Below, piece by piece: positions 45,301 to 57,297 of a stretch of 64,000 nucleotides of DNA. Position 1 is the stretch's first letter; the number at the start of each line of letters is the position of its first letter. This DNA comes from Alentia gelatinosa (Eukaryota > Annelida > Polychaeta > Phyllodocida > Polynoidae). Position numbers and translations under genes: made by a program. The DNA lies in contig OX465579.1 of NCBI GenBank assembly GCA_950022655.1, positions 133,456,118 through 133,520,117 of the forward strand. The letters are read 5' to 3'. The notes beneath the pieces are model-generated. The model was not told where the DNA came from. It was given only the letters and a program-made list of their open reading frames with translations, and did not search any database.

Positions 45301-48300
45301 CTCGCTGGGCAGATCCCGTGATAACCCTGGTCTTGCCAGCCGATTAGTGAATTGTGTGGTCAGGGATTATGTATTCAGGGTATATTCAGTGCATATCTTA
45401 AGGGTATATATTACGTATATGCAGGGTACCTATTGTGTATGTTTATTTACCCTACCCCTTGTATAAATATCCATATATTTAAGATGGTGTGACTCTATGC
45501 CACGGTTATGCCACTCTTGATATATGAAGTTTAAAACACGTGACTGGCCACATGAGGGCAGGGCACTCTAACAATGACACTGGGAGTTGTTGGTGTAATG
45601 AGCGGCCCTCCTGGTATGTTCGACAGACCGGACCGAGATATCCTTCATTGGCTGTTGGTTCAACAGCCAATAACAGCACAGAGCTTGCAAGATCAACCTG
45701 CAGCACGATGCATCCTGCCATGTGTATAAAAGATTTCCAGGTGTCATTAAAATAAGTCAAGTTCTTGACCCCTATAGCAGTACCCTGTACTCCTGTGTTC
45801 GAGTTCTTACACCTACCTCTTAAGGGCTCTAGACTTTACAAAGGGTAAGAAAAGTAGTATATGAAACGTCATCCAGCGTCAGGTTTTACCTTTCTCAATA
45901 TTTATGGTATACGAAATGTGGGTTTGTGCATGTAACAATATCTACTAGTATTTAACGAAGTGTGTTTTACCCGTGATTGTCTTCAGGGGCTATTTGCCGT
46001 TGATTAACTCAGAAATTGTTCTATGTGCATAAAACATAAAACTGAACAAAAAGATACAGGGCAAATTTCTCTATTAGAGATCTCATTCTTGAATACAATT
46101 GGCACGAGAGAAATACAGGATTAAAAGGAAACGTCAAGAAACGTATACATGTATAACTTACATACTTGTAATTCCTTCCTACCTTTTGTTATGAGGCACC
46201 TCACATGAGATATGGTAACCATTTGCCCTTTGCCCTAACTCGCAACAAACTCCGCCTTGCACAGTTTGTAAACTCAGGTGTGGTCCCGCCTGGTCATTTC
46301 CGGTCACCAGTGTGCCTATGTCCTTAGAAGAAGAGTATTAGATGCGGTGCGGAGGAAGTAGGGATAGGCAGACTGCCAGAGGCGAGGTAGCTAGGACTGG
46401 AACCCAGCTTTTAGATAGTGAAAGCGACCGAAAGGCAAACCAATAAATGGCTTCCAGATGCCTTCCTGGTCAATTCAAGGTCAAGGAGAGTGCCTAGAGC
46501 TTATTGGATACTTTATTGGAAACGAATATTTGCGAAGGAAGGTTGATAGCGATGTTCTTTATCAGCTGAATGCAGGTATAAGCTGATAATACCGGCCTGT
46601 CAATAAATGACAGCCTCTCCTTTCTAGTTGAGAAGCTTTCTGCCTCAGCCTATTCTTTAATCAGATGCCTCCAATCATAATATAACCTGAAGGTAAGGGC
46701 TGAAACAAAATATCCAGCCCAATGAAACATGTTTTCATATTATGTGAGCAGGTCTATACAATGTGGATAACCGCTATGTTCCTGTTTATAAGCACTTTAT
46801 TAAGTCAAATATTAAATCCAGATCTCCTAGGTCGATTCTTCAGTTGTATAGAACTTACAAATGTATAGAGGACAAGAAGACATTGTCTTTTTTAATTATA
46901 AGGGATAGAATATTTAAAACAACTGCAGGTGAATAACATGTATATATTTAACAAAGCAACAAGAGTTATAACCGCTATATTAACTGGATTTACAGGCCGA
47001 TGATGGATAGATACCTGAATGCTTCATGACATGGTTAGCAGATTACAAAAAAAAAGAAATAGTACGACGTATCCATCGTGTTTTCAAAGACTGAGATGGG
47101 TCCACCAAGATCCTAACCATTATTGCATCGTAATACTGTGGTTGCATCCTTATTCTCAGTTCGGTATGTTTTAAGACACCAGAATCAGCATATTTGTTTT
47201 AGGTTAGTGAAATAAAAGATAAGATGCTTTAGTGTATTTTCTTATTATACTACTCCTTCAAACAAATGAAAACTCTACTTCCGCAACTCAGGAGATATAT
47301 CACGCCTATTCATTGTTGATCTATTTCGTAATGAGACTTCCCCTAGATGAGTAACCGTGCGCTGAGCATCTAAAAGGTTGGATGGGCACAGGGATGCAGT
47401 GGACTCTGAGATGATTACACAGTCTCAGAGTTGACAAGAAAGCGGGACGAACCAGCCGTGACGCTATTGTAGCACACACCAAGGGAACAATGCGTCATTG
47501 AGCGATAAAAGGGGTTCATCAGAAGCGGGAGGACAGAAACAATGCACCATAGTTCTGATAACTAGTGATAATTATAAGCTCATGATTAAGGCCGGCGCAC
47601 TTCATTTGTAATATTTATTGGACCTAGCTTACACCCAATCAGTTGTGGGCAAAAATCTAAACATTGCTAAACTGTTTTATATCAACTATATAGATGGATC
47701 CAGCCAGAGTTGGATCGACGAGTAAAAGGTCACATAAAAAGTGATGGTTATTTCTCGATGCCGTACTACTAGTGATTTATTCTCTACATTAAAACCACTA
47801 GGTATGTAGATGGAAAATCCCTAATGTACACTTTTACATCAAACACGAACCATTTGATATATTCCTGAGATTATGGTGAAACGTGGCTAACAGCTTTAGT
47901 GACTGCTTGTAAAAAAAAGTCAGAATTAATTGATTTGCATTCTGACAACTGCTTATAACCGATTGAGATTCGACCGTCGAAATAAGCTTAACTTTAAATT
48001 GACTTGATTTATGGACGCAAACACGGCAAATTTGACTTGAACTGCATGCCAATTATCATCCAAGTCTCTTTTAATTGACTTGGACTTCGCTTACAAGCTG
48101 GGCCCAGCTATCCTCCCTAAACGATGGGGGTATAGCTGCAGGAAGCGAGGAGTACCGGACCAGGTAATATATCAAGGTACTGGTCGCAGTCGGTGCTTGA
48201 TGGATGGCCAACCACAGTGTGGAGTTTTAATGGTGGCCAGACTGTGGCAGTGTGCGCGACATATCTGGCTCCGGCTGTGAGCATAACGTCATCATTCATC

Positions 48301-51300
48301 TACGGGTCTGAGACTCAGGGCGCCGGAAGTGAAGAAAGAGATTATCCATAGAGGGAGAGACATGACGGGAGAGGAATTATCCCATCAGGGGGTATGGTGT
48401 GAGGCAGGGATTATCCACACGGACAGATACGGGTTGATCTGGTAGAGGCATGGGCCTACCAGAGTCTGAGTCCCAACCACCTGCTACTACAGTCCTGCTG
48501 CTGGCGATAATACATGTATTGTTCTATGGGTATGGTCGATTTGTTGACTGTTCAGCTGGCCGGTTCGTTGATAGTATTCAGCGGTGTAGGGTCAGATTGT
48601 TATACAGAAATCCAGCACGCTTCGAATTCACAAAAGTAATGTATATATAAAGCATAGTATACTCTCAGAACACGCAGCTATGATACATCCTCTTATACAT
48701 AGTACATAGTGAAACAATCAACGCAAGCTCATGATACACAAACAAAGTACTAGCACGGGACTTACTGATTCCATGGACAGTATCTTCTCTTAAATGGTAT
48801 GAAGCAATGTCCCAGGGGAGGGACCTCTCAAGACAGCAGCAGGCAGCACTTGCCGATCAACCTTTCATGTATACAGCAGGTATACCGAGTTCGGCAATGC
48901 GTGCGTCCCTAGGGACAGGTCGATTTCAATATAAGAGGTGCATATATTCCCAAGGCCACAATGTCCGGTGACCATTCTACAAGGTATGGTGATGTATAAA
49001 TAAACGTGGTATGAGTATAAAGGACCAGCATAACACACCATGCATCGATATCTATGTCTATAATTGTACACCGCTATGAGACTGTCATTCACAATTTACA
49101 TCACCACTAAAATAGCAATATCGGGACGTCTTGGAAATGAGATGAGGCGGGGCTACGTTACATGTAATATCCAATTCCCACTACAATTCAATAAGCCAAC
49201 CAGTTCCCGTTAGAGCGAATTGGAGAGATTTCAATTCTACAAAATTCTTCGAATTCTCCTAGCATTTAAAGAGTAGACCATTTCCCTTTCGCTCTTTATT
49301 AGACAGTATTTCATCATCTACAACTTTACCATCAGTGTTGCCAACTTTACACTCCGGCAACTGTCCTATTATAAGCAATGCATACCAATAGGGTGTATTG
49401 GGCGAACGTTCTATTTCTGGATATTAACGACAAAATCATCAGATATTCGCAACGAAAGGAGTGGTTGATTCTGAAGTCATGGTCTTGAAAGACCCTGCAA
49501 AAATCTCATTATCTGATGTGATTAAACGGTTAAAACAGCTCTCCTGCTTTCAGCTTGAATTGTGGTGCCGTCTATGCAGAAGTATAACATCATAATAACC
49601 ATTGCTTGAATTGATTAACATGCCCGTATCAAAAAAGGATATTCAATAGTATCCCCAATATGTCCAATTATCTAGCAGATGCCACATCCCTCTATTGCGT
49701 CGTACATAAAGGACGCTGAATGAATGTCCAGTTAGTATTCCGTTCAACAATCCTATTATCTTTCACGACAACACTTCTGCTTCTCAACAATGGCCTCCCC
49801 TTAAAGAACAAATTCCTTTCCAGGCGGCAATGTTTAATGCTGTTGTAGTCCTCCATTCCAGATATTTGTTGTATACTTTAATGTTGGTTAGTCTTTGTTA
49901 GACGACGCAACACAACAGACTTGCTATTCCCATCACAAGGTTTCTGGCGTCGTGTTAATGTTCAGTCCGCGGCAGGAGTCTGCCCTGCGTTTCATGTCAT
50001 GTGTGACAATATACATTGAAACACTCAGTGTTCCGTTCGTGCTCTTGCATATATGTCGTTTAGAACTCACGTCCTAAGTTCAATTGTTCCCAGATAGACT
50101 CTCCCCTTTTAAGTCATTAATGATTCACTCTTGTTCTTTAAGTCGCACAATGGTGATTATTTCCACAATCAGATTAAAACTGTTTGCAGACAACAGTTCT
50201 AAAAATTTGATTAGTATGGAGTTTTAATGCGACAAATGTTTCACCTAATATAACGATATTTTAATGAATTAGTTAGAAGGGTACTGTCTAGAGCATGAGA
50301 CCGACCTTGTCTTAAGATTTTAAAGAAAACATATGCGTATATATCTGAAAATTAATATGTATATATGCATCTATATATTATCAGATATTTCAAATATATA
50401 TTTTTCCGAAATTGGATTTAAAACGTAGTATTCCCTCTATAATAATCTAACCTGGATATAAGGGGGAATACGGAATATTCTCCTATATTACAACCGCCAC
50501 CACTTTGAGGAGAACACAAAGGCAAATATTCTGAAATGGCAAGATAGCTTTCTAAAATGAGCATGGTTCTTTATTTCACTCAACGCATAGGCGAGTATAA
50601 CTGCTACTTTGATGGAAGAAGTCATGAGATCTAATTACTTCCTTTCATACCTTTGGTGATTTGCAATAACAAAAATGATATGTTGATTTCCAAAAATGTC
50701 AACTGCCCTGAATGTTACTCTGCGACTAAGGCCCATGAACTCCCGATACCCTGTAATTTACCTTACAATGCATGCATCGGGGTGCATCATTGGGTGTATC
50801 GGCTACTGATTAAAGTTGATTTTCCAACGCGATATTGATTCTGTGTGTGGAAATACATCATAAGGCCTATCGTAGTGTATCGGAAGTTCAAGACGCCGGA
50901 CCTAAAGCTGTGCACATGAACTGAGAAAATGGCCTTCAAAATTTCCATTTTGCCAGATATATACTGGAATATAATTATGTCAGCTTGTTAGTAATCGAGA
51001 TACCTCAAGTTCTACACAATGCATAGGAAGTAAAAGGTCTATATTCGTAGAATACATTGAGAATACTGGAATACAGATTGTGGTATCTCATAGCTTCTGA
51101 TTGGTTGGTGTGTACCTCTTATTATCATGCTAACATCAAAAGCCAATCCTACTCTGTGGGGCGAGGTGCATGTTTCATTTTATGACAGGAAATGCTTAAG
51201 GATAATCCGAATTTACATTACCGTTGGACAACTGTAATATTTGATATATCTTTTATCTGGTCTCATGAGAACAAATTTACACTATTCAGGCTGTATTTCA

Positions 51301-52170
51301 GACCGCTCTTATGAGTCATACAAACTGGGTTTATTGCCTTCTTATGCCCCAAGAAGGAAAGGAGTACCAGAGCCTTTGAGTATCAGAGCAGAACAGTAAT
51401 AAGGAATATATATGCATAACTGAAAAATAACTTAATTATGGCCTCATTTCAAACTGCTCATTTATCAAAAAATGTATTTAGCAAACTACTTTCCTATTCA
51501 TAACGGCCACATTGGTATCAGGAACTAGGAACAAATTAATGATGGATGAGTGTGGAATTATAAAGAAAATAACAATAAAAGCGTTTCGGTTTTATATAGT
51601 CGATGAATCATTTTCTGTATTCCACTTGCACCCAGTTAACTTTCCATTTACAACTTCCTCCCCAGGATACAAATATATCAAACACAAGTGGGTCAGTGAG
51701 GCATTTCGGGCTCTGCACCTTACCTAATGTCACAGAGTTGACACAAAGTTAGTGAAGGGGTATTTTTCTCAACACACTGAAAGTCTCTAAAACTTGACCC
51801 TAACTAGGAAGCGTATATGAGCATGCAGCCCACGCTTAAACTTGTGTCACTGGAGTGAAACATGTGGGGTACTTTTCTTGGGTTTTTTTATCTCTGGTTA
51901 CTTTGGAGGTACAAACAAACATGAACTATTTTCTTTTACAAATATCATTGGCTTTACAATGGCCAGTTTTGCATTTGCTTTGCATTGGCAATTGTTACCC
52001 GGTCAGTCCTCAGCAGTAATAAACAGAATTGTATCAACAGCGAGTGGTCCATAAGTTAGTCTACCCAGTGCCTTAACCAAATATATTTGATAGTCACAGA
52101 AAGATTGGAACTAATTCCTCATTTCCACGCCGTTCCAGGTTGAACTGCAGGTCAGTGAAAACACCGCCTG

Positions 52171-52279
52171 CCCCGGAAGTAACACGGCACTGTGTCACGT
52201 GACCGGAATTTCCGAACGAACGGCAAATAAATAAACCGCATTTCCCGTTAGCTCTGAGGTTGTATGTCAACTTCCGGTT
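52171..52279. promoter_or_regulatory. ETS/CLEAR promoter-like cluster
   Basis: CCGGAAGT (52173-52180), the palindrome GTCACGTGAC (52194-52203), ACCGGAAT (52202-52209) and ACTTCCGGTT (52270-52279) lie within 110 bp with no TATA box. Three ETS sites plus an E-box palindrome is a common make-up of TATA-less housekeeping promoters. No exon is recognised on either side. Confidence 0.45.
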
Positions 52280-55200
52280 ATGCTGCAAGCTGGGACAAGA
52301 AGGGCTCTGAGTGACCAGAAAGAGGCGGAGTCTGGTGAAGTGAGGAAAAAGGTGATATAGGAAGGCCCGGGTGACAAGAATTAAGGCCGAGTAAGAGAGT
52401 AGACTTACCTTCAGGGATGGGCAGGGTTGAGGTAAAGCAAAGAGCTATATAGATGAGAGTGGGTCGATCAAAAATAAGGTTGGAACGAAGTTTAACGGTT
52501 CAACATAGCATGGGTTGGGAAATGGCCTGCAAAATCTTTGGAACTAATTTGACCGACACCTTCCTCCATACTGCTACGAGATATGAGGAATATTTCTTTT
52601 CTCCATGTCATACCCTAATAATGATAGATCAAGGCTTATTAAAGTGTACTGAGTGTGCCTACTGAAATACCAGTGTCACGCCATTTAGGGTAAGTATTCT
52701 TAGGAGGGCCCATAGGGGTTCGAACTCGGATTTCTGAATTAAAAGTCCATTTTGCCCGTCATTACAGAATACAAAAAAGAAAGTGGGTGCTGGTTGTTAT
52801 CATAGGGACCTGATATTACTAGAGACATTTTAGATTAATGTAAAGTAACGTAGTAATCCACTAATTACAATGTAGCTATATATATGGTAAGACAAAAGGG
52901 TACTATTTCTTATAATACAAAGTGTATTACTATTTCCCATGTTTCTCCATCCTACTTCTCGAAGAGTATGTTTTTCATGTAGTCTTCTACCGGAACTACA
53001 GTATATCCCCTTCTCCATATTCTCCCCATGTATCCCTATCAGTATATTTTTATGCATACTGGAAAGAGTTGGACCTACACAAAACTATAAACAGGCACAT
53101 ATATGTACTCTATTTTTTTCTTTATTCGAACACTAAATAGGATCGCAACCAGCCTTGCATCGCCTTTTTAGTCTACTGAATTTTTTTAAATACAGAACAT
53201 GTCTGGTGAAATTTGAGAAACGCCAGGTCTCAGAAAGAATTACCGGTCGTTAAAAACCTTTTCCCTGACTTTGAATTTTTCATGCCTCGTCCCTCCCCAC
53301 TCACTCAGAGTCCATTTAAAAGCTAAATAATGGGCGCACTTCAACATAGTGCCTTCGCTTACTGGCCGCGCCGGCGCCCAAGTCACTAAACACCCATAAT
53401 AGATGAGCCCGGGGAGGTGAGAATGTAATTGAACTCACAATCTTGTATTAAGGCGCGGACGTCAAGCTTTTCCCGTGTAATTCCTCACACAGAGCTCCGC
53501 CTGCTATGACACATTTCTTTGTTCCGGCTGCATTAATCAAAACCTTGAAACGGAGGCTCTTTCACATTAACAGTCTGACATGGCTTGAACGGCCGACGGG
53601 CTCAATATTAAATATCCGCTGCGACATTTTCTCGTGATTATGCCGGAAATAATGGATTTATATGACGGTACTAAGGACATGGCTGCTTCCTATGGTTTAA
53701 TCCGTTTTCTGTGGGCATTCCTCTTCCAGTAATCAGTCTTCATCATTACTTTGTGGTAATCCTGCATAGTCATGGCTGAGAACGGGACGCGGGAGAAATG
53801 AGGAAAGCAAAAGTATAGAGATTTTCTCAATTCAAGTTTAGATTTTTCTCATCTAAACGAAATCTACTCGAGAGCAACAGTGAAATTGCCATTCATGTTG
53901 GTAAATTACAACATCAACATTCACATTCCAACATTTCACCACTGCCCTCACCTTCCTTTCATTAAAAATACAGAGATATGCAAGTTAAAAAAGCTATTTT
54001 TATAAAACGGTTGTGGCATCAACTTATAATCTGTAACAAGCACTGACAGTGGAGTATACTTTCTGTCATGTCATTCCACTATTTGAAATCAAACTCATAT
54101 TTTTTTTGGCAGGAACATAGTCATTGTTACACCACAAATGCACACCCCAGCCTTTTGTAAAGGACAAGGGGCAATTTGTTCTTTTCAGAAAGATGCATTC
54201 TACAATTGGATTTCGCGGTACTTCACTATACAATCACAGGGGAAAAGGACGACTTATCGGCGGCCCATCCATGACCCATCCTTCTATTCACCCCACAATA
54301 ACACAGAGCCAGCATCCCATCCTCTACTCACTAAGCCCCCCAGTCCATGAGCGAGGCGCTCCTTCCATCACCACTCACCCCTGTCGACCCGCCGTAAAGA
54401 TGCTACGGGGAGGTTCTCAGCCTGCACCACCGTTCAGTTTGATTGAGCGGAGAGGAGGGGGCGGCCGGATTTAAACAGGCCTAGTCGTTCGGAATAGCCT
54501 CCAGGGCGGAGAACCCTTTAAGCGGTACTTCTACCAAGCAAACGGATTCCGCACGACTTATACAGAAGTGCTGACCCCTCAGCAGTTGCCCTCTAGAGTA
54601 GGTCTGTGTGACTTCAACTGGAATAACAGTCAGCTAAAGTAGTGCACACTTTCCCATTGTCGAGATGACAGTATGGACAAGACGGAAGAGCTATTTTGAA
54701 TAATTTGATGATTCCTCATGAATACTCCAGCACGGGTATAAGTCTAGGGGTGGTGTAGAATTTACTTTTGCTAAATTTATTGCTGCAGTCATCTGACAGA
54801 GTAGGCAACTATTGCTAGAAATTGGGTGATTATTTGGCAACGCCATGTATAGGTTTAACAAATGCCACAATAATCGTTATAAGCACCAATGCAAATGGTA
54901 TATTGCTTATCTATGAATAAGTCATCAATTATGAGGATTACATTTGACATATTCAAATAAAGAAAACCTTCTCCACTCAATAATTCAATGTTCCCAATTG
55001 CTACTCTTAGATTAACTGTTAACGATGAAATTTACTCGACTAAGAAATAATTATTTATAAGGTATAATCTTGCTATGTAGTCTATCGCATAATACACTAG
55101 TAATGGTGGCTTACTGTGGACACTTATGATAATCTAAATGTGACCCACAACATTAACCAACGATAGCTCACATCAGTAATGTCTATTGGGCAAAGGGCAT

Positions 55201-57156
55201 TCTAATCTCTCAGTGAAAAATCACCACACAAAGTCAAAGCCGAATGTCAAATCAAATCTTTGCTCGCAAATGTACAATAACGTCCAACTACAATCCTATT
55301 AGGGGAACTTTTCTCTTATTGGAAAGCTCAATTTGCACTGATCTTGTATTTTTCTTTCCCCAAGTCTCCAATCAGAGCACATTATCTGTGATATCACCCA
55401 GGGTAAATTGACGATGATAGAAACGAGTAAACACTACTTCGTTCATCACGCTTCCCTCTCTTCCCTGTGGTAACTGTTTAAAGTTCCCATGATGGCCTCA
55501 TAAAGAGGCTCTACTAATGGGTCTGAAATCTAATTAAAACTCAGTGATTTGCGCCATCTGACGTTCTCAAGTCACCAGCAAAGGCAGGCTGTCTACTGAT
55601 GACGCCACGGCGACTTCGACTTCCGGCGAATGACACACAAATCCAGCTTTGTGGAGATCTCTATAGGAAACAATCATTTCTATTCAAATACAGACAAAGG
55701 GTGGTGGGACGGAGTTTTTCTAACTGGATGGGTTCATTTAAAGCCTAAATGGGGATGGCAAGTATTGTGTGCAATGTTATAATCAATTACAAACAATGCA
55801 TACCTTCACTGTAACAAGTGACGCTGATAATGGAAAAAAAACACCTGCACCCGCTTGTAGTTGGCAGTCATTATTTTAAGGTTTATGAGGCGCAAATTTG
55901 TCTCACGAATGGCATGCTTGACTAAGGTTTGATTGGAAATTAATCTCCCAACATTCATCCATGTAATTGGTAATCACTATCCATGAGACTGGCTGAAGGC
56001 TGAGTGGTAAACTTCACGGGATGGATATTAGTTGGCAATTTGTATGATGGTGCTTGGCTTATATGGTTTAACATCCAAGAAGGCCCGGGGACTGTTAATG
56101 AATATGGCAATGTGGTGGTGGACCAAAACACTTTCATCTATCGAATGAATTATAAACTTATACTATTTTCATAGGCTGGAGGGGCTCCACTAAGCTGACG
56201 TATCACAATCTGGTCTAAATGAGTCTCAAATCCCTCAAAAGCTTTTTCACACACTGCGCCAGATCAACTTCAGCATATTGCTGCACACAGACAGCTACCC
56301 AAGCTCTAAACATTAATGATATTCAACCATTGGAGAGATATATTCACTTCTTGCTCTTAATCGTTTTAGGACATCCCTGGTATACAACATATTTCAGTGG
56401 AAATAGTTTTCGGATGTTATATCAACATCATTATCTACAGAAGCAGCATATTGTATAGAATAGTAGTTGACAGAGGCAGTCTAGAAAATGCAGCATCGAA
56501 AGTTCCGAATCCTCTTTATTTCTAATAAGGCGAATATTTTGTACACAATAAAAGACAGGAATACTGGAAATAACCTGAAAACTGGCAACACTGAGTCTAC
56601 TTGGGCTACTATAAGAAATTAGCAGCTCTGTTCAACAGTAATACTGTTACATGTATGTAACATATATTCCATGGCCTAGAGGGAGTCGAGAGCTCTTTCA
56701 TTTAGTTATGATGCTAAAGCCATTGGCATAAGTGTCGTGAAGTGACCTCTAGCCTCACTCAAAGCAGTAAAAATATCCATGGCCCCGTTAAAGGCAAACA
56801 CACAGATTTCCCTATCTACTGTGTGACTTCAATTAGGATAATGGTTGACATTTTATCTTATATACTAGGTGCTCTTTTATGCATTTCCTTTTGTTTGCCC
56901 TTCAAAAGAAGAACCCATGACCAAAAGAACTTTATCATAAAATCAGATACAATTTAATTCCCAGAAACCGAAAGTCATGGATCAGCTCGAAACGCTGTAA
57001 AACAATTCCACATTTATCTAGAAGTCAATTGAGCCCTAACAGATATCCCAATTATATTTCACATCTTATTGATGTTGTATTTTCTGTAGATCTTGGTTCA
57101 TTATTGTCTCTGAAGTCAACAAAAAGAAGTGAGAAGAGGATGTGGAGGGCGCTGAC

Positions 57157-57297
57157 CTTGTTGAAGAGACTGAAGGCCTTCTTGGTATACCCTGCGCGGC
57201 CACATATGCCTATGACGGCGGTGAAGACGTGCTCGTTGGGCGTGACGCGGTCTTCTTGGATCATGGTCTTTTCCAGCATCTCAATGGCTTCGTACAC
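57157..57297 (-). CDS. PTCD1: Internal exon of a pentatricopeptide repeat protein (PTCD1-like)
   Basis: A 141-bp exon encoding 47 residues, phase 0 at both ends. On the minus strand it follows a pyrimidine-rich tract ending CTGTAG and is followed by a donor AAG|GTCAGC. The peptide shows one PPR motif ending (EAIEMLEKTMIQ) and one nearly complete PPR motif (TPNEHVFTAVIGICGRAGYT, then KKAFSLFNK). PPR proteins bind RNA in organelles. The GRAGYTKKAF stretch recalls PTCD1, a mitochondrial matrix protein that affects leucine tRNA levels and 16S rRNA processing. The PPR call is firm; the PTCD1 assignment is from memory of the family and less sure. Neighbouring exons were not found, so introns must be long or exons lie outside. 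It is the only host coding sequence I can support. Confidence 0.75.

Larger units (their letters stand above)
34623..57156. other. 22-kb gene desert
   Basis: I find no convincing exon here. Visible items are a GC-rich block with CACTTCCGGG near 37150-37190, C17 (39138-39154), a TACGT-rich repetitive patch (41680-41840), the G-rich block 42174-42365, tRNA-like B boxes (42947-42957 minus, about 46395-46405 minus, 52714-52724 plus, about 53424-53434 minus) and the promoter-like cluster 52171-52279. It may be intronic or intergenic to the minus-strand gene whose exon lies at 57157. Short, diverged exons would escape reading by eye. Confidence 0.4.

Noticed and set aside
53470..53800. Possible conserved enhancer with homeodomain-like TAAT sites
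   Set aside because: TAAT motifs are expected by chance in AT-rich DNA, and no dense or ordered arrangement stands out.
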